From: Chloromonas sp. AAM2
Lineage: Eukaryota > Chlorophyta > Chlorophyceae > Chlamydomonadales > Chlamydomonadaceae
Reading direction: 5' to 3'
Length of the DNA: 27,825 nucleotides
Assembly: GCA_004335635.1 (NCBI GenBank)
Contig: QAXH01005105.1
Span: 1 to 27,825, forward strand
The notes under the pieces are model-generated. The model was not told where the DNA came from. It did not search any database and saw only the letters and a list, made by a program, of their open reading frames with translations. This document shows, in pieces, positions 1 through 10,800 of the stretch. Made by a program: the position numbers and the translations under genes. Position 1 is the first letter of the stretch. Every line of letters begins with the position of its first letter.

Positions 1-13
1 GTCTAGCTGCAGC

Positions 14-60
14 ACCGTGGGTTGAACCATGAAAAGCCATGTAATGATGATGATGATGAC
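14..60 (+). repeat. Left arm of long-range inverted repeat
   Basis: Bases 14-60 match the reverse complement of 5636-5685 with only a few mismatches plus a difference in the number of ATG units. The shared core is accgtgggttgaaccatg followed by a purine-rich link and a run of ATG triplets. The partner lies in an intron of the Nudix gene. I cannot tell whether the pair are ends of one element or two copies of a dispersed repeat in opposite orientation. Confidence 0.7.
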
Positions 61-255
61 TGTAGTGCCTGTCGAGTCTCCTGGTTTGCTGTCCCAGAAG
101 TGGCAATACACCGTCTACCACAACACGTGATGTTCACCCCGCTGTTCACCTCGTGTGCGGTTCACACACACATACACAAGTTTCACTGACACACAACGGT
201 TCCTCAACAAACTCGAGGTGGTTTGAGACAGGCGGTTCTAAGATCACACACACGT

Positions 256-290
256 GAATTGTCCCAGAACTGGCAAACTTCTTTTTTTAC
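256..290 (+). repeat. Dispersed repeat with palindromic core
   Basis: This 35-bp stretch, with core cccagaactggcaaactt followed by a T-run, is nearly identical to both arms of the inverted-repeat element at 19948-20133. A more degenerate relative is at 91-106. The central ccagaactgg is a near-perfect palindrome. It behaves as a dispersed repeat, possibly a solitary end of a small non-autonomous element. Confidence 0.65.
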
Positions 291-1817
291 AGCGTATGTG
301 TTCTGTAAAATACTGATCGATCCACATGTCTGCTGACAGGGTGTGGTATTTACTGGTCGTTATGAGTAACTACTGAACATGATGTCGCAAAAGTAGTGCT
401 TGTCCGAGTGATGCGCAACGGATCAACTTTTGACCCAGAGCAAGGAGGATGGGTCGGGTGACCAGCTCGACACCCCGCCATAACCTGGCAGTCATTTATG
501 TTTTCTATCAGTGCGGCTCTCTACTGATATGCGGGCCAACCGACAGTCGCGCGTACCACTCCCATAGCTGTCACACTGGCCCTGCCTGGAACGGCTGAAG
601 CTACCCACAATGGTGTGCAAGGCAGATGGCCGTGACTGACCATAAAGCCAACTGCCAACCAAGACACGGGTGCCCAACTGTTTGCCCAACTGTTTTTCAA
701 GACTCTGACCACAGGTAATCAACTGGTTTTGCCAGCTGGCCACTATCTTTGACCACCCTCACCAGGGCCCCAGTGTGACCTGTAGCCGGCTCCTCTGTGT
801 GCCTTTCTCATTCCGATGGAGCGATGGGCAGTGAACAAAACAGAAGCACGCCTGTGTGCCTCATGAGCGTGCGCCGCTCGAACTTTACCTGAGTGGGCAG
901 GCCCCTCAGTGGACGCACACTCAGCCTCTTGCTGGCGCTGGTGCAGCCATAGCGTGGTGGAGTACATCGTGGAGTGCATGGAAGCGTATGTGCAGACCGA
1001 TGTGCTTCTGCTAGCAGCCGTATTTATGTGTAATCGGGCTTACATTCCGGAAGCAGCTGTTTGACTGCACCCAGCGTATAGCATACAAGCGCACAGCCAC
1101 GTAGCCCAGCTTTCGCCCTCATGCAGCTGCTACGTGTTCATTCAGCAAAGCCCCATGTCAAATCCGAACGTATGGAGTGCCAGCCCAGGCACGAAGTACA
1201 CCAGTATAGGTGACTAATCATAGCAATCAACAGCCATTCAGGTGGTTAACAAACACCCGCTGAATGTTCATTCAGTACCGGCCCAATGTCACAGTACACC
1301 ATAGACTCTCTCAAAACATAGACTCATCTCCTGCCATGCTGCCATGCGAGTAGCGGTAAAGTGCCAATCGTCAAGCAATCCATGTTTATGCCTCTGGTGG
1401 GAAACTGACTGAGGACCGACGTTGCAGTCTCAGTCAAAATCACCTGGAATAGCGCTGGAAAGTGCAAACCTTCCTACAACTGCGGAACGATGCTAACTAC
1501 AGATGCCTACAAGTCCACAAGCACAAATTGCCGTCTTTGAAAGTCCATTATGCCAGTATGGATGGTAAGTAGCATGAATACAACATTTGTGAGTTCTGCT
1601 TGTGCACGTACTAAAACACGTGCTGAAGGCTAACTGCAGCCTCTACACAGCTCACACAGTTCAATCACCAGCACCACAGTTCAATAAACTGTGTTGTTGC
1701 ATCTGTGTTGTTCACCAATTGGAACAGAAGGTGGCGTAAAAACGCATGCATCTGAGCAGGAAGCATGTCTTGCCGGCCACAACGGAGATTGAGTTTGCGC
1801 CTTTAGGATTTGCGCCT

Positions 1818-2880
1818 CTAGGATTTGCGCCTCAGCCCTGGCATCTGCGGTGGGAATGGCAGGTCTGACAGCGGAACGCCCGCAGGCCACAGCACCGGCA
1901 CCCTTACTCGCAAAGACTCAGACTGCCTATCTGCACTGCCTGTGCGTACACCCGGTGCCTCTGGACTTGCCACCCCCTGCCCCTGAGGCAGGCCCCCCTC
2001 GGCCGCTGCTCCCACTCCTTGATTTGTCACAATACTGAGTGTTTTCTGCTCCTTGCTTGGCCCAAGACCTTGAGGCACCCTCACGCCTTGATTTGAACCA
2101 CTTCTCCGCTCTTTGCGTGCTTCCAGACTAAATGGTCTGCCCTGGGAAGGGGCATCGGAAAGGGGCACGCCGGCAGGCCACATCATTGGGCCTCGTCGTC
2201 TGTGCACTGTTGCAGGGCCGGCCACTGCTGCCTGTTGCTTCGCCGCTTGATCAGCCACCTGCCTTGGCCGATGCTGCTGCTGCTGCTGTCGTAGTGGTGG
2301 TGGTGGTGGTGAGGCAGCCATCTCCGCCTGCTGCTGCTGGTACTGCGGCATCCTAGCTGGCTGGTATTGCTGGTACTGGCTGGCTGGCTGGTCAACCGTC
2401 CCACTGCTACCAGCCACATGCAGCAGCTGCGGCCGTGGTGGTGGCGGCGGTGGGGGTGGGGCAGAAACCTGTGCCTTCTGCTGCTGCTGCTGCTGCTCCA
2501 CGTCCTGCTGCTGCCGTGGCCTATCCGTTGCCACCGGGCCAGCCGCTGCCAGCTGCAGCTGCTGCTGCTCCACGTCGTGCTGCTGCCGCTGCCGCTCCTT
2601 GAACCGCTGCAGCCGGAGCTGCTTCCGCTGCCCTCGGGTCAAACGGACGCCTGTTTCGTTGTTGTCCGTGGTCAAAGCGACACCTGTTCCGTACTGTTCT
2701 TGTCCAGACAGTTCATGGGACGTGCTACCAGCCTTAACATGCTGCTGCTGCTGCCCCCGGGTCAAAGGGACGTCCAGGCCGTCTTGTGGTTCCTGGCCAG
2801 ACAGTGCTTGCGGCGTGCTGCCAGGCTTAGACGCTATCCTGCGCCATGCTTCCGTTTCCCACTGCACAACTGGCGACTCT
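1818..2880 (-). repeat. Gln/Pro low-complexity and repeat region of the Nudix gene
   Basis: This is the C-terminal half of the last Nudix exon. It holds (CAG)n-like runs coding for Gln, a run of eight Pro, and two rough tandem copies of a unit that starts GST and contains LSGQE and, at its end, LTRGQ (about 2640-2845). The motif WPAGVPLSD occurs twice (about 2145-2186 and 1850-1897), the second copy close to the stop codon. The region is predicted to be disordered. The uninterrupted reading frame of nearly 1.9 kb supports its being translated. Confidence 0.65.
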
Positions 2881-5800
2881 GGTGATGATGCACATGGCCC
2901 TGGCTCCACACACGATTCATCTGCCATTAATGCCGTTTCTACGGCCGTTTCTTTGCCTTGACGACCCCCCTCTGCCTCAGTCCATGCATTCCGTTCCCCT
3001 TTTGCTGGCATTCTTGTTCTCTCATCCCGCTGCTTCTCTTTGCCCCAGCTGCCCTCCCGTTTGCCACCTGCCCCTGCCGCGCTCCCGCCCATACCAGCAC
3101 TCGGCACCGCGCCGTGCCCGTCTCCTCCTGCCCTCCGCCGACCCTCACCACCCCGACTGGCCACCCCAAACCCTACATTCTCCCAAATCGTCCCCCCTGC
3201 TCTACGCCCCACCATACGGTCGTTCTCCCCCCTGCCCTCTCGCCCCTCCCCAGCCACATCCCCCGCTCCAGGCTCCACCTTCCTGCCATTTGGCATGTCT
3301 GCTCCACCCAACCTCATGGATCGACCCAACCGTTCAACTAACGCCTGAAAATCCTCCTGGCCGTTTTCGGCCGTTACTGCAACGCCTGACCGCTGACTTG
3401 CTTCCTCACTAACACCTGCCTGGCGGACTTCCGCAGCAAACGGCTGCTGGTTGGTGTTCTGATCAGGCGTGTGCGGGCCACTTTCTGACACTGGGAGCGC
3501 TATTTCCGCACTGCCTTGCTCACTTTCACCCCACCCCTTCAGTGCCCGTTCCAGTTGTTTGAGGCCTGAGCCTAGGGAGCTCATGAGGGCATCCGTCATG
3601 TATCGGACCTTCTTTCCGTCGGCGGTTATTCCCTTGCGTGCTTGTGACAGGGGCACCCATTCGGCTGAGTTGACGGTTCTGGCCTCGGGGTGGCAGCCAT
3701 CTGCACATACAGGGACACCAGGCACCGCGGGGTTGCAATACTGTGTTGGACCCTCACATGCATAAGCATCGTCATTCAATGGTGGGAGAGGGCACTGCAT
3801 GAGACAAGTAAGGCGAAGGATAAAGAAGGCAGGACAACACACTGCTGGCCTTAAGATGGCAGCCATCTGCACGTGCAAGGATGGAAGATGGATGGATTTC
3901 CTGGGATTCTCTTAGAACTGTACCAGGAAGACTCGAAAAGAAATTGTTCGTTTTAGCCTCCGGAGCGGGGGAGTCCACCCCAGGTTCTAATGGCGTCAAT
4001 GAGGGGTCCATTCGTCAGCTTTCAATGAGAGCGTCACAGCGCCATAGCTAACTTCCCACATCCTGACCAGGTGACATGCAGTTGCTGACCTGCAAAGTTG
4101 GCTCAAACCGGCTGCAACCGACAGCAACTACCTGAAAATATTTTGCACTGAATCCCTGATATTGGGTAAAACGCTGCGACAATGTGACTAGGGTACTCAC
4201 GCCCAGTTCCGCACAGGTGAGGCACTCAAAAAACACAGCTGCCGCACTGCCATCCGGACGGCACCACCAAACCTTATATAGCCCCTAACAGGACAAAGAG
4301 GATACCACTGGATAGATGTCGTCAAGGCACATCTACTGGCATCAAACTCCTTCGGAACGAGTGGTCAACCCGGTCTGAAGAAAAGTGGAGTGTTTTTTTC
4401 ACAGGAGCAGATGGGCTGCTTTTGATGCAGAGCGCTTCCTTTCAGTGCCCTCTATCAGCCTACAACAATGTTACGCCTCACTATATAGGGTTTTTCAGCT
4501 TCTGCAGGCACTCCAGCCTCCTGCATTGTACAATTAGTCAAGGTGCAAAAACAAGGCAGAGAAGGCAGCTCCTGTGTGCAGGACTCGACACACAGGCATA
4601 TGGCTCCTGGTGTCTGCATGCCCGAAGTGCCAAACTGCACCTGTCCTGGTATTACACGTGATATACATCACCCCACCTTGAAGTTTCGTTCTTATCTGCT
4701 CCGGGAGATGCCACATGTCGGGCAGATGCACGTAGTACAGCACGTACTTGCCGGCATGCCACCTGGACACGTGCAGACCATGTGCAGACGTTACATAACC
4801 GTTACCAGCGTCTGAGCGTTACCAGGCACGTGTGCCTGCAGGCTTACCCAGTTTATTTAGGTGCAGGCGTCGTGAAACACTTGGCGTCAGTATACATCCA
4901 GCTGGCGATATGTTATGGCAGTTAGCAATGCAGCAGAGTTACCGCAAAACGCTACCATCTGTGCCAACATATCTATTTCTGCTGATGAAAACTTAGACCC
5001 CAACAAAGTCCTGTGCCAGGTACGCAGCACGATTCAATCTGGATATATTTTTTTGTATTTTTTATTTTTATTTTTTCCATTTAAGTCTAGTGTCCACACG
5101 GTCTAGTTGAGGGTGCCTTCACTCGTAAAACTTGCATAAACAAGATCTGAGACGTCAGTTTCGGGTTCAATTTTGTGGTGAGACACGGCAGATGAGGCCC
5201 AGAGTGCGGGGTCAACCAACCACAGAACCAACCCAGAGTTGACCAAATCACAGAAGGACCAACTGTCGTTCCAAAACGGCTGCATCCAGGGTCGCTGCCT
5301 TGTGAACGGAACAGCCCCAATTCCCCTCTGCCCCCGCTCACAGGTAGGCTTGATCGTCGGAAAGCAGCGGCTGGACCCGTGCCCTATCCAGCTGCCAGTG
5401 CGTCTCCTCCTCCACCTCCCGGGCGGCGATCTGCAGGGGCCGCTCCCCGACCTTACGCTTGCCACCTGCACAGGTGAACGGAGTAGAGCAGAAATGGCAA
5501 GTTGAATTCAATGGCAGATCAGGGTGATTAGGACGGTGTAATAGTGGAGGTTCAGCACTGCTTGGCAGTGTTTGGAGACTCAGCGTCATTTGTCATTTGT
5601 CAATTACACATGCATCTCAGGACGGTGATTGTTGAGTCATCATCATCATCATCATCACATAGCTTCTCATGGTTCAACCCACGGTACCGCAGGACCAACC
5701 AGCTAGGCGCTCAGCAGCAGCCAACATCCCCATCCTAAGCAAAGCATGGGCATGGTGCCCCCAAAAAACATGCACATGCAAAGTTCAGGGTCCTCTGGAA

Positions 5801-7762
5801 GGTCTGTTTCTGAGCCAGGAAAGGGGAGAGCGGTTGCTTGTTTGTTGAGTAGCTACGGTGAATAACAACAGTTTGAGGGTGGACGCTGCTGTGCTCAGTA
5901 GTCAGTGCCCAGGTGAATGCGACACACGCTGCTCGTGGAATCTCATCCCTGATGGTTCCCCAGGCAGCTGACTGCTCCTGTCACACACCTGGAAACGCCA
6001 GCTCCCCCTTCTGTTCGACCATCAGCATGTGCAGCTCTTGCGTCTCCGCGTGCAGTGCATAGAAGCAAACACCTGGACGCAAGTGGCATAATGTGGAGGT
6101 TCGTGCGGGCGTAGCTGTCCCAGTGCTGTTAGATGGATAGTGTCCCTGGCTTGCTTTGGGTTGCTGCAACTATCTGGCAGCAAATGCCTTCCATGGCTTG
6201 CTGTCCCAGGCACGCATTCTGACCAACAATCTCATAACCCCTGCTAGAACCACTGTTGGAGTCCATCACAGACCATTGCGCGTACATTTGACACCAGATG
6301 CCTTCCTCATACCCGTATGATCTCTCCGAAGCAGCCAGGCAGTCACACGCACGCAGTCACACACACACACACACACGCAGTCACACGCACGCATTCACAC
6401 GCACGCATTCACACGCACGCATTCACACGCACGCATTCACACGCACACGCACACCCACACCCACACCCACACCCACACCCACACACACGCACGCAGTCAC
6501 ACACACACAGTCACACGCCCTCACAGCGCACATGCACCCATACCCACACACCCACACCCACACTGCACCCTGCCCTGCAGTGCACCCAAAACCAGCAGCC
6601 GCTTACAAGGCCATGCTTCTTGTCCCCGCTGGCCCCGCCTACAGTTTGTCACACGTGCACCCAATGACACACCCTCACACCTTGCCACACACTTGGAGCC
6701 ACACACACTCACACACCCACATCAATGATTCTTATCTGTGTGTGACGAAAAAGGGCAAGAAATGCAAACGAAGCGAAAGGGTTCAAATTTGACCACTCTA
6801 CAGGCTGCACAACAATAGGCTCTCTCTTACCCCCAATAGCAATACCCATATACACTCGCACACAGCCACAACCACACTCGCACTGTGCCTTTTCCTGACA
6901 GCCTATCACTCACCAGCAGCAGAGATGAATCCCCTTGGCGGCTTAAGTAGCTTTGCAGGCAGCTCGAAACCAGGTGGCAGGTCTTGTTCGTGCGATGGTA
7001 TGTTTTTTTGTTGGAGATGCTCTAACTGCTGTTCTTTTGACTGCTCTGCGTTCAAGCTCGACTGCCCTCCCAAAAGCTGCACGTGCAACTGCAGCCCGTC
7101 CATCTGGACTGACAACGGCAGCTCCAACTGCTCAGCATGTTCTTCTGACTGCTCCAATGCTTGCTGTTCTGGTTGCTGTTGTTGCATGGACTTGGTAGGT
7201 GCTGTTTGGGATAGCTGCTGTGGCGCCTGTGGTGATAAGGCGTTGAAGCTGGGTTCTGGTGCAGCTTGTAAGTTGGTAGCAGCCACCAGGTCACCTTGTC
7301 GCCGGCTGGCTATCGCATTGGACGTGTGGGTGGCCTTTGTGGGGCGTAAGGATGATGGCTCTGTGCTGGACGGGCCTGTCTCGCCGACTGGTCTAGTGCT
7401 CATGCCTTGAAAGTGCGACGGCATCAGTGACATGTGCATGCGCGATTGATGTTGGGTCGCATTTTGTGCTGACGTGCTCAGTGCCTTCATTGCGTGGCGG
7501 AAGCAAAGAATGAGATCTTGAGCGCATTGCCCTCACCAGATGCTAGCATAAACCAGCAATTGACAGAATTGCGGCACGCTTCATCATCGCCCACGGCACG
7601 CAAGGGGTTTGCGCCGTTTCTGCGGGCCAGCTTTTTCGCGCTGGCTGACTGAGACATGAAAAGAACCGCAGACGAAGGCCAGACCATTTTAGAGATTGCA
7701 ATTACACGTCGCCTGGCGTTCGTTCTAGGAAGCAAGACAAAGTCGTATAACTGCACAGCCAT
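1818..7762 (-). CDS. Nudix hydrolase with very long low-complexity flanks
   Basis: Proposed exons on the minus strand: 7762-7537, 7468-6914, 6072-5989, 5465-5342, 4762-4677 and 3700-1818; phases agree at every join and the protein is about 985 aa. The first join is the weakest; a simpler start is the ATG at 7490 (about 917 aa). The catalytic domain starts at FISAAGVCFYAL, runs through FPGGKRKVGE and the Nudix box (G-x5-E-x7-REVEEETHW), then WHAGKYVLYYVHLPDMW and NSAEWVPLSQARKG. Nudix enzymes hydrolyse nucleoside diphosphates linked to a group X, using the box glutamates to bind metal. All box Glu and Arg residues are present; the usual Gly is His and the final hydrophobic residue is Trp. The domain is flanked by a Gln-rich N-terminal region and a C-terminal part of about 600 residues with polyGln, an eight-Pro run and internal repeats. 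Typical Nudix proteins are 150-350 aa. The substrate cannot be assigned. Confidence 0.78.
3847..3881 (-). repeat. Duplicate of the last-exon splice acceptor of the Nudix gene
   Basis: The true acceptor of the last Nudix exon lies at 3701-3702. The segment 3681-3715 that spans it recurs at 3847-3881, sharing the 16-base core tggcagccatctgcac. The upstream copy also ends in a CAG acceptor and begins with the same Asp-Gly-Cys-His codons. In that frame, however, it reaches a stop before joining the rest of the exon. It looks like a duplicated exon edge that would give a truncated protein if used. Confidence 0.55.
4763..5341 (-). other. Intron of the Nudix gene
   Basis: This interval joins exon 5465-5342 (donor GTGAGC at 5341) to exon 4762-4677. 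Phase 2 is kept, so the protein reads AYL then WHAGKYVLYY. It includes an A/T-rich tract (about 5040-5090). An open frame at 5298-5103 inside it could be an alternative terminal exon, but I consider that less likely. Confidence 0.6.
5636..5685 (-). repeat. Right arm of long-range inverted repeat
   Basis: This is the reverse complement of 14-60, with the same core and a slightly longer run of CAT (ATG on the minus strand) triplets. It lies in the intron between the Nudix exons 6072-5989 and 5465-5342. The adjacent sequences outside the core diverge quickly. Confidence 0.7.
6341..6722. repeat. CA-rich minisatellite in a Nudix-gene intron
   Basis: The tract mixes (CA)n, four exact tandem copies of the 14-mer attcacacgcacgc (6393-6448), an acaccc hexamer run (about 6449-6482) and further CA-rich sequence to about 6720. 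It fills much of the intron 6913-6073. The transcript, read from the minus strand, is TG/GU-rich here. The open frames across it are products of the repeat, not genes. Confidence 0.85.
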
Positions 7763-7850
7763 TCGCAGGAAGAACTCCCACTTGTGGAAGTTTCGTCACT
7801 ACATGACGTGACAAGCATCTTTGGAGTGCAAGCCACCCAAGCAAGCACGG
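7763..7850. promoter_or_regulatory. Short divergent promoter region
   Basis: Only about 90 bp separates the proposed minus-strand Nudix start (ATG at 7762) from the first in-frame ATG of the plus-strand transporter (7851, downstream of an in-frame stop at 7809-7811). The gap contains TGACGTGA (7804-7811), a match to the ACGT-core site bound by bZIP/CREB-type factors. No TATA box is evident. If the Nudix protein starts at 7490 instead, the gap is about 360 bp. Confidence 0.4.
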
Positions 7851-10800
7851 ATGCGTTTGAGGGCAGCGGAAGGCGCGCTTTGGCGACCGAAAGTTACCAC
7901 TGATTCGCACAGCAGATGCCCCCGGCACGCGCTTGAAGGAAAGCCCCACCGCACACTCAATGGTAGACTTTATGCAAGGATCGCAGCTCCGAGGCTCCAA
8001 GAGTTTGAGCAGATATTTGAAGGAGACCGGGCAGTTGTGGAACCGTGCCCGCCACAGCCAGAACCACCCATGCCCTTTCCAGAGCCCGAGCCATGCAATG
8101 GTTCAGCCTGGCAATCTGATTCTCTCACACAGCAACAGGCGCCCCCAGGCAGCCCACCAGCCTCTCGGTACAGTCAGCACGACCCCTGGGTAGGTGTTCA
8201 ATACCAAGGCACTCCCAATCCCATCAGCCAGCCCAACATCAGTCAGCCTTCCCACCCTCCCATCCTTTCATCACTAGCACACCAACATCACAGCCAAGGC
8301 TCCACCACCACCACCACTACCGTCAGCCCTCACACCAGCACCACAGTTGTCTCCGTCGGCAATGATTCACCCGACATGTTGGTCGGGTCAACAACCACAA
8401 CGCGTGAACCTTCAGTGGAGTCGAGCAACCACAGCCGCCACAGCAGCCCAGAGCCGTCCTCGAGACGCACCTCAACAGTTGCAGAACTTCTACAACGCAT
8501 GAGCCCAGCACCTAGTGCTGCCAGTGCAGCTAGTGCTGTCAATGCTGCAGCAGCAGCTAGTGCGGCAGTAGTCATCAATGCAGCCAGTGCAGCCAATGCT
8601 GCAGCAGCTGCTGCTTACCAAGAAGTTAGAGACAACCGTGCATGTGCACCTGCCAAGGTAGGGTCAGGGTTGGGGTCAGGAGCCTAAGGACTGTTGTTTA
8701 TGGTTTAGCGTTCAATAGGGCTGTGGATAACTTATAGAATATTGTCATGTGGTCAGTCACCAGGTGGGCAACAGGACGTGAGTTTTGTAGTTACAGTCAG
8801 GGTTAGGTAGGGATATTTAGGGTTAGTCAGAGTTGGGTTTAGGGTGAGGATTAGTTAGCAACAGTTAGGGTCAGGGGAAGGATCAGAAATTCATAAGTTA
8901 GGCTTTGCGTTAGGAGTGCGGCTATTGCAGTACCCATCGCCGTTTGATTATCACTCAACTGGCGGTAGGCATTGGCCATGGTATTCGCAGTCGGCACTGC
9001 CGTCTAGATTGTGAAGCGTTAGTATTGATCATTGTGTTAGCAGCAAGCATTCAGGGCGTGCACATTGGCATTGAGGAGACCCGAACTGCTGGGCAGACAC
9101 TGCTTGTTGGGACAGGCTTGTTGCAGCACTTGCATGACCTACATGTGCATCATGCTATCATGGCACCTTGAGCACATGCACATGGGCACCAGCAATTCGC
9201 TAACATCGTCACATCTGCATCAGAAACGGAGGCTGACTGGTCGTCATCTGTTATGTCATTGCTTGCCTGAATCCGTTGATGTCTTCACGTTCATGCGAAC
9301 ATGGTCATCATGTGTGCTGGTGTTTGCTGTTCCTTGCAGCTTGCTATGCCCTTGCTTATTCAACCTGTCTGATACGTTCGTGTTGGTTTGTTCCCTGTTC
9401 CCTTGCAGCTGTGGGCGCTGTTCGTCCTGTCAGCCACATACGTGCACCAGGCGGCCTCGGGCTCGAGTATCCCTGTGATGCTGCCCATGATCACTCAGAG
9501 CCTCACGCTCACGGACTTCCAGGGAGCGTTGCTCAACACAGGGTACACGTGGTGAGTGAGGGGTGTGTGATGTGTAAGGTGTGACGTGTAAGTCGCGCCA
9601 TGAAGTAATAGGCAACCAGACCTCGGTGAAGGAGATGCAGCACTGGCAGCACATAGGCATGCAATTGATTGGTTTCAACTCACGAAAGCACTGCCAGGAC
9701 AGGGTATCTTTAACATGGCTTCAGCCGCAGCACCGTGCTTGACATGAGTGTGCCTTGCGCCTGTCCTCTCTCCTGCAGTGTGTACGCCATCGCACTGGTC
9801 CCTGCGGGCGTGCTAGCGGACCGCGTGCCCAAGCGCTCGGCCCTCTTGGGTGTCAGCACAGCCATTTGGACAGCTCTGCAGGCAGCGGCAGCCCATGCAG
9901 GCGGTTTTACTGAGGTAGGTGGTAAAGACTGGGGCCAAATCCACCTCGCTAGTTGTAAAGATTGGGGCCAAAGTCGCCCAGGGTGCGGATGCCTTAAGGG
10001 GATGTCCACCCTCGCTACTGGTCCTGTGGATTCCATTCAGTGGGGCATTGTTCATCACAAGGGATTTCCGGGCTTTTTCAGTTGTGGCTTTTGGTCAACA
10101 GGGCTGGGACAGTAGCAGGGAAGTGCTTTTCCTTTTCTTGCCTGCTAGCCGACCTCTTTACTGGTCAACGCTGCAAGGCCAGCCACCCATGCTTCTGTTA
10201 AGCAGTTTCCATACCGCAAATTCCATGCCCCTGTTCTGGCACACACAAACGGAGCATGGCACGAAGCAATCCGTTGCTGTCCTTGGGCGCTTTCACGTGT
10301 GTTGCAGCTGATGGTGGCTCGCCTGGGCTTGGCGGTAGCACAAAGTACCCAGAACGTCGTGTGTTTCAGTGTCATTCCGGACCTGTTCCCGAAGAACAAA
10401 TCTACAGGTGAGGCTCACTCTGCACAGACAGATCAGTTCTGCCGTGGAACCACATTGGTGCGTGTTTGGCAACGGCATCATCTGATCTCTCCCTCCAAAG
10501 TTGCCTGCTTCAAAATAGCTGTCCTACTTAACCTGAGCTGCGAACCTGAGCTGCGCTGCCTGGCCCCTGCCGCGCTGCAGCTCTCTCCCTGTACAATTGC
10601 GCCATCTACTGCGGCCGCGGCCTCATATACCTTGCCTTCAACACCGCGCCGGACCAGGTGGCAGACCAAACAGTCAGCCAACTAGTGCAAACAGACGCCT
10701 TGGGCAACTTGTAAGTATGTGAAATGCATCTCGTCATTTAATTACGTTAATTAATTAATTGATTAATCAATTGTACATTAATTGTGAGACTGGATTCTCA

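Larger units (their letters stand above)
1..1817. other. Gene-free stretch with short dispersed repeats
   Basis: I see no convincing exon on either strand. The open frames are short, mutually overlapping and lack the protein-like composition and splice signals seen in the four genes. The stretch holds the left copy of a long-range inverted repeat (14-60) and two copies of a short repeat containing the core cccagaactggca (91-106, degenerate, and 256-290). It is the downstream flank of the minus-strand Nudix gene, so part of it may be 3' UTR of that gene. Confidence 0.5.

Noticed and set aside
2132..3412. Several plus-strand open frames of 74-188 codons
   Set aside because: They are shadows of the long minus-strand Nudix exon, rich in Leu/Pro/Cys because of the CAG/CTG repeats.
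3772..4011. Minus-strand ATG frame beginning MDPSLTPLEPG as the start of a separate gene for the 3700-1818 exon
   Set aside because: The WVPL segment at the start of that exon and the phase match to the Nudix exons argue for one gene. It stays a fallback if transcripts disagree.
4048..4236. Minus-strand frame reading FFECLTCAELG with a good GTGAGT donor, as an extra Nudix exon
   Set aside because: Its acceptor phase fits the preceding exon, but its donor phase does not fit exon 3700-1818, and direct joining of the neighbours gives continuous Nudix sequence.
5103..5298. Open frame as terminal exon of the Nudix gene
   Set aside because: It would need a 43-nt intron and shows no Nudix-like sequence. 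Exon 4762-4677 fits the same phase and gives WHAGKYVLYYVHLP, typical of the strand after the Nudix box.
6298..6792. His/Thr-rich open frames and a CRISPR-like look of spaced 14-mers
   Set aside because: The 14-mers are contiguous with no unique spacers and lie in a CA-rich intronic minisatellite; the frames are translations of that repeat.
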